Source: Betaproteobacteria bacterium UBA2293
GTDB taxonomy: Bacteria > Pseudomonadota > Gammaproteobacteria > Burkholderiales > Rhodocyclaceae
NCBI GenBank assembly: GCA_002345845.1
Contig: DDWF01000057.1
Coordinates: 2,961 to 25,360 of the forward strand
DNA length: 22,400 nucleotides
Direction: 5' to 3'
Positions 14,423-21,789 of this stretch are shown piece by piece. The translations under genes and the position numbers were made by a program. The first letter of the stretch is position 1. Each line of letters begins with the position of its first letter. Under the pieces are notes generated by a model. That model was not told the DNA's origin. It saw nothing but the letters and a program-made list of their open reading frames with translations, and did not search any database.

Positions 14423-14923
14423 ATGAATCGCCGCAACTGGATTTTCCGTATATCCGGACTACTTGCCGCCAGCGCGCTGCCGCTGGGCGGCCAGGCCGCC
14501 AGCGGCAAGTTCCCGCTGAGCAAGACCGCGCAGGAATGGCGCAAGCTGTTGCCGGCCGATGCCTTCCACGTCCTTTTCGAGGACGGCACCGAGCCCGCCG
14601 GCAGCAGCCCGCTCGACGCCGAAAAGCGGGCCGGCACCTTCATCTGCGCCGCCTGTTTCCAGCCGCTGTTTGCCAGCGAACAGAAGTACGACAGCGGCAC
14701 CGGCTGGCCGAGCTTCTGGCAGCCGCTGGCCGGCGCCATCGGCACCTCGACCGACTTCAAGCTGATCTATCCGCGCACCGAGTACCACTGCGCGCGCTGT
14801 GGCGGCCATCAGGGCCATGTTTTCAATGACGGCCCGCAGCCGACCGGCAAGCGCTACTGCAACAATGGTGTCGCCCTGCGCTTCGTCGTCCGTGGCCAAG
14901 CACTGCCGGAGCTGCGCACATGA
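14423..14923 (+). CDS. msrB: Exported peptide-methionine (R)-S-oxide reductase
   Basis: This 166-residue MsrB carries an N-terminal signal (RRNWIFRISGLLAASALPLGGQAA, 3-26), so it is probably periplasmic. The zinc-binding CxxC pairs are C75/C78 (CAAC) and C123/C126 (CARC). Conserved blocks are GTGWPSFW (92-99), GHVFNDGP (131-138) and RYCNNGVAL with catalytic C146. It reduces the R-epimer of methionine sulfoxide in oxidised periplasmic proteins. GAGGAG precedes the ATG at 14423, and the stop overlaps the msrA start as ATGA. The region between the fccB terminator and this gene (149 bases) must hold its promoter, but I see no clear hexamer pair there. RR at 3-4 is not a full Tat motif. Confidence 0.95.
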   Translation: MNRRNWIFRISGLLAASALPLGGQAASGKFPLSKTAQEWRKLLPADAFHVLFEDGTEPAGSSPLDAEKRAGTFICAACFQPLFASEQKYDSGTGWPSFWQPLAGAIGTSTDFKLIYPRTEYHCARCGGHQGHVFNDGPQPTGKRYCNNGVALRFVVRGQALPELRT

Positions 14924-15522
14924 AAGCCCTGTCACTGATTGCCGCAGCCCTGCTGTTGGCGGGCCAGCCGGCGGCTGCGCAAACGCCAGCGGCCACGGCT
15001 ACAGCCATTTTTGCCGCCGGCTGTTTCTGGTGCGTGGAAAAGGATTTCGAGGAACTGCCCGGCGTCATTTCCGCCGAATCCGGCTACACCGCCGGCCGCA
15101 CACCGAATCCGACCTATCAGGCGGTCAGCGCCGGCATGACCGAACATACGGAGGCAGTGCGCATCGTCTATGACCCGGCCCGGGTCAGCTACGCCAAACT
15201 GCTCGACCACTTCTGGCGCAATGTCGATCCGACCGTCCGCAACCGCCAGTTCTGCGACATCGGCAGCCAGTACCGCAGCGGCATCTACTGGCAGAACGAG
15301 GCCGAACGCCAGGCGGCGGAGGCCAGTCGCGACAAGCTGCTGGCCAGCGGTCGCGTACGCCAGATTCATACCGAGATCATCGCGGCGACGACTTTCTGGC
15401 CGGCCGAGGAATATCACCAGGACTATTACAAGAAGAATCCGCTGCGCTACAAGATCTACCGCAGCGGCTGCGGCCGCGACGCCCGCCTGGCCGAACTATG
15501 GGGTGAGCGACCGGCGCGCTAG
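14920..15522 (+). CDS. msrA: Exported peptide-methionine (S)-S-oxide reductase
   Basis: This 200-residue MsrA has a signal peptide (1-20, ending AAA). The catalytic GCFWC motif is at 34-38 (C35 nucleophile), followed by SGYTAGRTPNPTYQ, GSQYRSGIYW and a resolving cysteine in SGCGRD near the C-terminus. It reduces the S-epimer of methionine sulfoxide. It overlaps msrB by 4 bases, so the two are made together, and both have export signals. Together they form a periplasmic methionine repair pair separate from the usual cytoplasmic enzymes. The reductant source in the periplasm is not encoded next to them; the thioredoxin-like protein at 21318 is a distant possibility. Confidence 0.95.
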   Translation: MKALSLIAAALLLAGQPAAAQTPAATATAIFAAGCFWCVEKDFEELPGVISAESGYTAGRTPNPTYQAVSAGMTEHTEAVRIVYDPARVSYAKLLDHFWRNVDPTVRNRQFCDIGSQYRSGIYWQNEAERQAAEASRDKLLASGRVRQIHTEIIAATTFWPAEEYHQDYYKKNPLRYKIYRSGCGRDARLAELWGERPAR

Positions 15523-15540
15523 CACCGGCCGCTCGCTGAA

Positions 15541-17556
15541 TCAGGCGCGGAAGCGGGCGACTTCCTGACCGATCGTTTCGGCGAGTTGCCGCAGACCGCC
15601 CGCCGTTTGCGCGTTGTTGCTGGCCGCAGCATTGTTTTCCTCGGCCATCTGGGCGATGCGTTCGACGTTCTGGGCAATTTCGGTACTCGCCGCCGCCTGT
15701 TCGCGCAGGGCGACGGAGATTTCCGAAACGGCCACCAACACCCGTTTTGACTGCACCTGCACTTCGGCAATGGTGCTACCGGCGTGCTGCGCCTGATCGA
15801 CCCCGCTGGCTACCCGGTCAACGCCGCGTTTCATGCTGCTGACGGCATTCTCGGTGCCGTTCTGGATGGCACTGATCATGCTGGCGATTTCCTGGGTGGA
15901 CTTGGCCGTCCGCTCGGCCAGCTTGCGCACCTCGTCGGCGACCACGGCGAAGCCGCGCCCGGCTTCGCCGGCACGGGCGGCCTCGATGGCGGCATTGAGC
16001 GCCAGCAGGTTGGTCTGGTCGGCAATGTCCTTGATCGTGCCGACAATGAAGGAAATCTGCTCCGACTGCCGACCGAGCGCCTCGACGGCATCGGCCGTCT
16101 GATTGACGGTGTCGGCGATCTCGCGAATGTCGCCAACAACGCAGTCAACGATACGGCTGCCCTCGGCCGCCACGGCATCCGATTGCCGCGAGCAGTCCTG
16201 TGCATCCTGGGCGTTGCGCGAAATATGATCGACGCCGACGGTCATCTGCTCGACGGCGGCCGCCATGGTCGAGGCAGAATCGCTTTGCGCACTGGTGCTG
16301 ACCGAAATCTGGTGACTGGAGGTGGACAACGCTTCGGCCGCCGAGCGCAAGGTCAGGACGTCGTTCTGGATACGCCCGAGCATCTGCCGCAAGGCAGCCG
16401 CCATCTCGTTGAAGGCACGGCCGGCAGCATGCAGCTCGTCATGGCCCTCGGTATTGAATTCGACAGTCAGATCACCGTCAGCCAGACGGTGGGCTCCATG
16501 CGAGAAGACTTCGACGCTCTGGATCACCGAATAGTAGGTACCGATGCCGAGATAGCCGACGAGCAGCATGATCAGCATGGAAACACCAATATTGAAGGCC
16601 AGGCTGCGCTCGGCCGCGACCTTGCGGGCATTAAGTTGCTGTTCGAACTGCGGAATCAGCGTATCGAACATGATCTTGTAGCCGAGGTCGATGACCTGCG
16701 TGGTCAGCGCGAAATACTCCTGCGGCGGCGTCGTGAACTTTTCGCCGAGGATATCCTCACGAACCAAGCTGAAAATCTTCTCGGCGCCAGCCGTGAACTC
16801 CTGCGCCGGCCCGTTCAGCGAGGACTGCACCGCCGGCTCATAACGCATGACCTTGGCCAGGTTGGCGTTCTGCGCCCGCAGGGTGCCGGACATTTGGCTG
16901 ATCAGTGCCGCAATGTCGATGCGCATCTGCGGCGACAACTCCTTGCGGGTCAGCACGCCGGTGCCGCGTGCCCGGGTGATGCCCAGGGGTTCGAGCATGG
17001 CCGGCATCTTGGTGACCAGCGTATCCATCAGATAGTAGGTATCCATCGCCGGATCGAGGGTCAGCTGCGTTTCGTCGGCCACATCGACCATGAACAGCAG
17101 CAACTGCTCAATCATTTCGGTATGTCGCTTGATGTTTTCCGGTGGCGCCCAGTTCAGGCCATCACGCCGGATCGTCTGCCACTCCTGGCCGATGCGGTTC
17201 CATACCGGCGACGCCTTGAGCGCTGGCGAAAGAACCGCCTCGGCTTCGGCGATGGCCGTCTCCACGTCTTTTTCCTTGCCGGCGCGCACCGGCTTCATCG
17301 CCTCGTTGCCGTTCAGTACACCAGAGGAGAGACCGCGGTGCTGCTGCATGAACTGGGCGACGCGATTGAGCGGCTTCAACATCTGCAGACCGGTCAGCTC
17401 ATGTTCGGCTGCATCGATGTCACGTTTCAGGTTGAGGTAGACAGTGGCCAGCAAAACCAGCATGACCGCGGCGACAGCCGATCCCAAGAGGAAAAACTTG
17501 CCGGTGTAGCGCAAGCGGTTCATCAGCACGGTGGCTGGTCTAAACAAGGATTTCAT
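15541..17556 (-). CDS. Methyl-accepting chemotaxis protein with a NIT-like helical sensor
   Basis: This protein of about 671 residues has a first membrane helix at 21-41 and a periplasmic, all-helical sensor at about 42-317. The second helix is at 318-341, followed by a HAMP domain (342-395) and the cytoplasmic signalling domain, whose hairpin tip contains [34 protein letters not shown]. The sensor contains [13 protein letters not shown] near its start and a second helical repeat, resembling NIT-type nitrate/nitrite sensors; this is suggestive only. It would bias flagellar motion toward or away from its ligand. GAGGAG precedes two adjacent ATG codons (17559 and 17556); the second has the better spacing. 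It is convergent with msrA and ends [14 protein letters not shown]...FRA, without a CheR-tethering pentapeptide. Confidence 0.93.
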   Translation of the reverse strand: MKSLFRPATVLMNRLRYTGKFFLLGSAVAAVMLVLLATVYLNLKRDIDAAEHELTGLQMLKPLNRVAQFMQQHRGLSSGVLNGNEAMKPVRAGKEKDVETAIAEAEAVLSPALKASPVWNRIGQEWQTIRRDGLNWAPPENIKRHTEMIEQLLLFMVDVADETQLTLDPAMDTYYLMDTLVTKMPAMLEPLGITRARGTGVLTRKELSPQMRIDIAALISQMSGTLRAQNANLAKVMRYEPAVQSSLNGPAQEFTAGAEKIFSLVREDILGEKFTTPPQEYFALTTQVIDLGYKIMFDTLIPQFEQQLNARKVAAERSLAFNIGVSMLIMLLVGYLGIGTYYSVIQSVEVFSHGAHRLADGDLTVEFNTEGHDELHAAGRAFNEMAAALRQMLGRIQNDVLTLRSAAEALSTSSHQISVSTSAQSDSASTMAAAVEQMTVGVDHISRNAQDAQDCSRQSDAVAAEGSRIVDCVVGDIREIADTVNQTADAVEALGRQSEQISFIVGTIKDIADQTNLLALNAAIEAARAGEAGRGFAVVADEVRKLAERTAKSTQEIASMISAIQNGTENAVSSMKRGVDRVASGVDQAQHAGSTIAEVQVQSKRVLVAVSEISVALREQAAASTEIAQNVERIAQMAEENNAAASNNAQTAGGLRQLAETIGQEVARFRA

Positions 17557-17763
17557 CATTACTCCTCGGGTTTTCCCCTGTTGGTCTGGTTCGTCGTTGG
17601 TGTGGCTGACCTTAGCACCGAACGCAGCGCGCTTTATACCCCTAAATGTCAAAAATGCTACGACCTGTTCGCCGCGCGCACCGTCGTCCGACAGGCGCAC
17701 CGGTGAAATAGTTGCCAAAAGAAAATCGGCTTGCTGACACGCGCTGGAAAATCCTTCACCAGC

Positions 17764-17781
17764 CATGCCAGAATCGGCATG
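17764..17781. repeat. Inverted repeat upstream of the TIGR04283 gene
   Basis: CATGCC and GGCATG form perfect 6-base arms around AGAATC. The repeat ends 38 bases upstream of the start at 17820, in the 263-base region between the divergent chemoreceptor and glycosyltransferase genes. It could be an operator or a leader hairpin. I found no other element in that region. Confidence 0.4.
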
Positions 17782-17819
17782 CCCCTGGTTCCCTTGCTCC
17801 TCACCTTTTCCCTCGACCC

Positions 17820-18527
17820 ATGCATGACTACCGGCGCTTTTCCATCATCATTCCCATGCTCGACGAAGCGAGCGGCATCGTGCCGCTGCTCGCCAGCCTG
17901 CGTGAATGGCGGGATGGCGGCGCCGAAATCATCGTCGTCGACGGTGGCAGCGCGGACGGCAGCCGGGAAGCGGCCGCCCCCCTGGCCAGCCTGCTGCTCA
18001 CCAGCCGACGCGGCCGGGCCCGTCAGATGAATGCCGGTGCCGCCCGGGCGCGCGGCGACATCCTGGTCTTTCTGCATGCCGATACGCGCCTGCCGCCGCA
18101 CGCCCTCGAGCCCATCGCCAGCGCCATCGCCAGCGGCGCCGACTGGGGCCGCTTCGACGTGCGCATCGACGGTCACTTGCGCGGTCTGCGTCTGGTTGCC
18201 TGGATGATGAACTGGCGCTCGCGGCTGACCGGCATCGCCACCGGCGATCAGGCCATTTTCGTCACTCGCCAGGCCTTCGCTCGGGTTGGCGGCTTTGCCG
18301 ACCTGCCGCTGATGGAAGACATCGTGCTCTCCCGCGCCCTGCGCCGCATCAGCTGGCCAGCCTGCCTGCGCCAGCGGGTGAGCACCTCCGGCCGGCGCTG
18401 GCAGCAGCATGGCCTGCTACCGACCATCGTGAAAATGTGGCATCTGCGCTGGCGCTTTTTCTGCGGCGCCCACCCCGCCGATCTGGCCCGGGAATATGGC
18501 TACCTCCCCGATGACCAGCAACCCTGA
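17820..18527 (+). CDS. Family 2 glycosyltransferase, TIGR04283 type
   Basis: This 235-residue GT-A glycosyltransferase opens with [14 protein letters not shown]. The nucleotide-sugar motifs are [12 protein letters not shown] (about 38-49) and [14 protein letters not shown] (about 80-93); [20 protein letters not shown] and the [11 protein letters not shown] acceptor segment follow. It matches the family named TIGR04283, labelled rSAM/selenodomain-associated transferase 2 and, in current naming, arsenosugar-biosynthesis glycosyltransferase. It nearly always accompanies a TIGR04282 protein, as here: the next gene overlaps it by 32 bases. No arsenic methyltransferase or radical-SAM gene is visible, so the arsenosugar label is not supported by context. 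The start at 17820 fits the family N-terminus but has no recognisable Shine-Dalgarno sequence. Confidence 0.88.
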   Translation: MHDYRRFSIIIPMLDEASGIVPLLASLREWRDGGAEIIVVDGGSADGSREAAAPLASLLLTSRRGRARQMNAGAARARGDILVFLHADTRLPPHALEPIASAIASGADWGRFDVRIDGHLRGLRLVAWMMNWRSRLTGIATGDQAIFVTRQAFARVGGFADLPLMEDIVLSRALRRISWPACLRQRVSTSGRRWQQHGLLPTIVKMWHLRWRFFCGAHPADLAREYGYLPDDQQP

Positions 18528-19143
18528 GCCGCCGCTGGCCATAGCCATCATGGCCAAGGCGCCCATCGCCGGCCTGGCCAAGACGCGCCTGATACCGGTG
18601 CTCGGCGCCGATGGCGCGGCGGAACTGCAAGCCTGGTTACTGCAGCGGACAGTGGCCACTGCCTTGGCCGCCAACCTGGGCCCGGTAAGTTTGTGGTGTA
18701 CGCCGGACACCAGCCATCCGGCCTTCGTCGACTGCGGCCGTGACGGTCGCCTGTCCCTGCATCGTCAGCCGGAGGGCGACCTCGGCCAACGCATGCTGGT
18801 TGCGGCGCAAACCTCGGCCACCGCTGCCGGCGTGCTGCTGATCGGCACCGACTGCCCGCTGCTCGATGTCCGGCGCCTGCGCCGGGCCGCCGCCGGTCTG
18901 CGCCAGCACGATGCCGTGCTGCTACCGGCTGAGGATGGTGGCTACGTCCTGCTCGGGCTGCGCCGGGTGGCGGCGGAGATATTCAGCGACATCAGCTGGA
19001 GTACGGAGCGGGTGCTGGCGCAGACGCACGCCCGCCTGAACGCCCTGGGCTGGTGCAGGGAGGAACCGGAAACGCTCTGGGATATCGACCACCCGGCCGA
19101 TTACGCCCGCCTGCTAGCCATGCGGACGGAAGACAAGCGCTAG
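18496..19143 (+). CDS. TIGR04282 (DUF2064) glycosyltransferase-like protein
   Basis: This 215-residue protein has the nucleotidyltransferase-like opening AIMAKAPIAGLAKTRLIPVLG (about 17-37). GTDCPLLDVRRL (about 117-128), LLPAEDGGYVLLGLR (about 142-156) and the closing ETLWDIDHPADYARLL are all typical of TIGR04282/DUF2064. Its partner is the TIGR04283 gene just upstream, whose end it overlaps. Proposed roles include transfer or activation of a sugar in arsenosugar or other small-molecule glycoside synthesis. The family is poorly characterised, and no substrate can be named here. The ATG at 18496 is used; the ATG at 18511 is an alternative, since the first five residues precede the conserved part. 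Confidence 0.85.
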   Translation: MATSPMTSNPEPPLAIAIMAKAPIAGLAKTRLIPVLGADGAAELQAWLLQRTVATALAANLGPVSLWCTPDTSHPAFVDCGRDGRLSLHRQPEGDLGQRMLVAAQTSATAAGVLLIGTDCPLLDVRRLRRAAAGLRQHDAVLLPAEDGGYVLLGLRRVAAEIFSDISWSTERVLAQTHARLNALGWCREEPETLWDIDHPADYARLLAMRTEDKR

Positions 19144-19154
19144 AGAAACGACGA

Positions 19155-19176
19155 GGGCCGCACTTGGCGGCCCTTG
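19155..19176 (+). terminator. Weak intrinsic terminator after the TIGR04282 gene
   Basis: GGGCCGC and GCGGCCC pair perfectly around ACTTG 12 bases after the stop. The tail is TTGCTT rather than a clean T run. Because the stem is symmetric, it may serve both this operon and the convergent cytochrome c4 gene. Confidence 0.5.
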
Positions 19177-19196
19177 CTTGTTGGCGTTGTCGCCTT

Positions 19197-19805
19197 TTAT
19201 TCCATCGTTGCGATGTACTCGGCAACGGCATGTGTTTCCAGCTCGGAGAGCTTGCTGGCGATGGTGTGCATGACCGCATTGTCGTTGGTCCGCTCACGCT
19301 TGTTGAATTGCTTGATCTGATCCTCGATGTAGCGCGGATGTTGACCGGCCAGACGCGGCAGTTGCGGCGTACCAAGACCCTTCTCGCCATGGCAACTGGC
19401 GCAGCTGGGCAGGCCGGAGAACTGGTTGCCGCGCTTGAAGATATAGGCGCCGACAGCCAGCAGCTCGCCGTCGCGGGCGGGTCGCGGGCCGACCTTCTTG
19501 GCTTCGAAGAAGATGCCCAGGGCCTTCATTTCCGCCGGTGTCAGCTCTTCCGACTGCGGCTTCATGGTGTCGCTCTTGCGCTTGCCGGACTTGAAGTCAG
19601 CCAGCTGGCGGGCGATGTATTCGGAGTGCTGGCCTGCCAGGCGCGGGAATACCGCACTGGCCGATTCGCCTTCCATGCCGTGGCACAGGAAACAGCGTCC
19701 GCCAACGATTTCTTCGGCACGCGCCATTTCTTCCGGTGTTGCTGCCAGCGCCGGCAGCCCCAAGCCGGCAAGCAGGCCGAGCATCAGTATGGATTTGCAA
19801 TTCAA
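19197..19805 (-). CDS. Cytochrome c4-like dihaem cytochrome
   Basis: This 202-residue periplasmic protein consists of two similar cytochrome c domains. The first haem site, CFLCH, is at 38-42 and the second, CASCH, at 135-139. Each is followed by the repeated motif PRLAGQH-x-x-YI and by a DFKSGKR or QFNKRER segment, the hallmark of cytochrome c4. Cytochrome c4 carries electrons to cbb3 or other terminal oxidases and could drain electrons from the Sox and Fcc enzymes. I place the start at a TTG (19805), with AAGGGG seven bases upstream, so the protein begins with a compact signal peptide (NCKSILMLGLLAGLGLPALAA). A GTG at 19853 would add 16 unusual residues. It is divergent from the MBL gene. 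Confidence 0.9.
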   Translation of the reverse strand: MNCKSILMLGLLAGLGLPALAATPEEMARAEEIVGGRCFLCHGMEGESASAVFPRLAGQHSEYIARQLADFKSGKRKSDTMKPQSEELTPAEMKALGIFFEAKKVGPRPARDGELLAVGAYIFKRGNQFSGLPSCASCHGEKGLGTPQLPRLAGQHPRYIEDQIKQFNKRERTNDNAVMHTIASKLSELETHAVAEYIATME

Positions 19806-19943
19806 TTGAGTACCCCTTTTATCGGTCGAGAACGGCTGTTCATTATTAAACACTAATTCGCTTACACTAGGCTTTCAATCAAAGGCGCCACCACCCGACC
19901 GAGGCAGGAAGGCGCCGCCTCCATCCACCACCGGGAGATAACC

Positions 19944-20954
19944 TTGAACCGTCGCCGCTTCCTCCACAGCGCCACCGCCCTGGCCACCCTGACGCTGGCC
20001 GAATTCACCCCCTGGCAGCAGGTTGGCGCTTTCGCCAAAGAACTGGATGACTTTGTCCGCGGCCCGGCGGTCAAGGATCATCCGTTGCGCCAATTGTCCA
20101 GGCATGTCTGGATGATCTATTCACCCGACGGTTTCCCGACCCCGGAAAACCAGGGAATGATGTGCAATATCACTTTCGTCGACACCGCCAAGGGCCTCGT
20201 CGTCGTCGACTCCGGCGCCTCGGTGCAGATCGGCGAAATGGCCATCCGCCAGCTCAAAAAGCAGTTCGCCAAGCCGGTCATCGCCATCATCAATACGCAT
20301 TATCACGGTGACCACTGGCTGGGCAACGACGCCTTCGCCACCGCCTACAAGGATGTGGCCATCCACGCCCACCCCGGCAGCATCGCCGAGATTCAGGGCC
20401 TGCAGGGCAAGATGTGGCACACGCTGATGGAACAATGGACCAATCAGGCGACCATGGGCACGCGCATCGTGCCGCCGACCCTGCCGCTGGCGCATGGCCA
20501 GGAACTCGTTTTCGGCGACGTGACGCTGCGCATGCACCATTACGGCAAAGCTCACACGCCGTACGACATCTGCGTCGAAGTCGTCGAGGACAAGTTGACC
20601 TGCGTCGGCGACATCGCCATGGACCGGCGCATTGCCAACATGGACGACGGCTCCTACCTCGGCTCACTGGCCGCCTACGACAGCCTGGAGAAAAACGCCG
20701 CGAGCGCCATCTGGCTGCCCGGCCACGGCCAGCCGTCGGCGACTGTCCTGACCTGGAACCGCGGCCTGTTCGAAGGCATCTACCGGCCCTGCGAACAGGC
20801 GATCAAGGATGGCCTTTCCATGGAAGAGGCCAAGACACTGGTGCTCAAGGACCCGCGCGTCGCCAGCCGGGCCCGCGACACCAAAGGCTTCGATACCAAT
20901 ATCGGCAAGTACGTCAGCCTGGCCTATCTCGAGGCCGAGGCCGCCGGTTTCTGA
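19944..20954 (+). CDS. Tat-exported metallo-beta-lactamase-fold hydrolase
   Basis: This 336-residue protein has a twin-arginine signal (NRRRFLHSATALATLTLA, 2-19). Its binuclear metal site looks complete: H119, H121, D123 and H124 in HYHGDH, H204 (GKAHTPYD), D223 (GDIAMDR) and H261 (PGHG). The overall pattern recalls SoxH-like and quinoprotein-relay metallohydrolases, periplasmic MBL proteins near sulfur or alcohol oxidation genes, but the family is broad. The reaction is unknown; thioester, persulfide or lactone hydrolysis are possibilities. The start is TTG with GGGAGATAACC ahead; no ATG precedes the Tat motif. A small cytochrome and a thioredoxin-like gene follow on the same strand, 55 bases downstream. 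Confidence 0.85.
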   Translation: MNRRRFLHSATALATLTLAEFTPWQQVGAFAKELDDFVRGPAVKDHPLRQLSRHVWMIYSPDGFPTPENQGMMCNITFVDTAKGLVVVDSGASVQIGEMAIRQLKKQFAKPVIAIINTHYHGDHWLGNDAFATAYKDVAIHAHPGSIAEIQGLQGKMWHTLMEQWTNQATMGTRIVPPTLPLAHGQELVFGDVTLRMHHYGKAHTPYDICVEVVEDKLTCVGDIAMDRRIANMDDGSYLGSLAAYDSLEKNAASAIWLPGHGQPSATVLTWNRGLFEGIYRPCEQAIKDGLSMEEAKTLVLKDPRVASRARDTKGFDTNIGKYVSLAYLEAEAAGF

Positions 20955-21009
20955 ACGCCGCCGCCCGACCAACGGTCCACACAACAACACCCACCCCCAG
21001 GAGACTCCC

Positions 21010-21321
21010 ATGCGACAGATTCCCCTCCTCACCCTGGCCCTGCTGCCGGCCATCGCCCTGGCCGAAGAGCCCTGGGGCAAGGTCGACCGCAGCAGCGCCC
21101 CGGGCCTGCATGAAAAGGCCTGCGTCAGCTGTCATGTCCGCATGTACGGCGGCGACGGCAGCAAGATGTACACCCGCGACGGGCGCATGCTGTCCACCAA
21201 GCTCGACGTACTGCAGCGCGTCGCCGCCTGCAATGCCCAGATGAGCTCCGGCTGGTTCCCCGAGGAGGAAGGCGCCGTTGCCGCCTGGCTTAACGACACC
21301 TACTACCACTTCAAGGAATGA
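21010..21321 (+). CDS. Small monohaem periplasmic cytochrome c
   Basis: This 103-residue protein has a signal peptide (1-18, ending ALA) and one haem site, CVSCH at 38-42. M78 in CNAQMSSGWF is a possible axial methionine. An additional C74 precedes it. The tail WFPEEEGAVAAWLNDTYYHFKE resembles that of a group of small proteobacterial cytochromes ending in YYKF-like residues, whose function I do not know. It lies between the MBL gene and the thioredoxin-like gene and overlaps the latter by 4 bases (ATGA), so it probably serves as their electron partner. CAGGAG precedes the ATG. Confidence 0.85.
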   Translation: MRQIPLLTLALLPAIALAEEPWGKVDRSSAPGLHEKACVSCHVRMYGGDGSKMYTRDGRMLSTKLDVLQRVAACNAQMSSGWFPEEEGAVAAWLNDTYYHFKE

Positions 21322-21785
21322 GGGCCAGGCTCCACCACAGCCTGCTGCTCGGCCTCTTGCTTGCCGGTCAGGCCGGCGCAGCCGATCTGCCGGCAGCCGC
21401 CGATCTGCGCGCCGAGGCCGCCAGCGCGGCACGCAGCGGCCAGCCCCTGGTGGTTCTCTACAGCCGTAGCGACTGCCGCTACTGCGACAGCGTGCGCAAG
21501 GATTACCTGCAGCCCCTGCAGGCAAGCGCCGCCCATCGCGGCATTGTCGTCCGCCAGATCAACCAGGACAGCGAGCGGCCGCTGCGCGACTTCCGCGGCC
21601 AGGCGGCGACACATGCCGGCATCGCCGCCGGCGAGAAAATCAGGCTGGTGCCGGTCGTCGCCTTTTACGGCCCGGACGGGCGGCAACTGGCGCCGCCCAT
21701 CGTCGGCGCGCGCATCGCCGACTATTACCAGAGCTATCTCGACGACGCGCTGGAAAAATCGGCGCAGGCCCTGCGTCGACGCTGA
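21318..21785 (+). CDS. Periplasmic thioredoxin-like protein
   Basis: This 155-residue protein has a signal peptide (1-22) and a thioredoxin fold. Its redox motif CRYC is at 53-56, preceded by LVVLYSRSD, and the probable cis-proline lies in RLVPVVAFYG. The motif differs from thioredoxin (CGPC) and resembles periplasmic SoxW/DsbE-type reductases that cope with thiols in cytochrome maturation or sulfur chemistry. It is translationally coupled to the small cytochrome gene (ATGA at 21318-21321). I infer disulfide or persulfide reduction for the upstream pair. The gene ends 4 bases before the convergent MFS transporter gene. Confidence 0.85.
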   Translation: MRARLHHSLLLGLLLAGQAGAADLPAAADLRAEAASAARSGQPLVVLYSRSDCRYCDSVRKDYLQPLQASAAHRGIVVRQINQDSERPLRDFRGQAATHAGIAAGEKIRLVPVVAFYGPDGRQLAPPIVGARIADYYQSYLDDALEKSAQALRRR

Positions 21786-21789
21786 ATCC

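Noticed and set aside
17560..17640. TAAAG...GGTGCTAA resembling a FliA (sigma-28) promoter for the chemoreceptor
   Set aside because: The spacing is about two bases short and the -10 part matches only five of eight positions, so it is not supportable.
15784..17706. Very long open frame on the plus strand opposite the chemoreceptor gene
   Set aside because: It is a product of high GC content and codon bias on the other strand. Its translation has no recognisable domain, while the minus-strand frame is a clear chemoreceptor. The same applies to long antisense frames opposite soxB (5572-7248), the sqr gene (3177-4676) and fccB (12859-14244).
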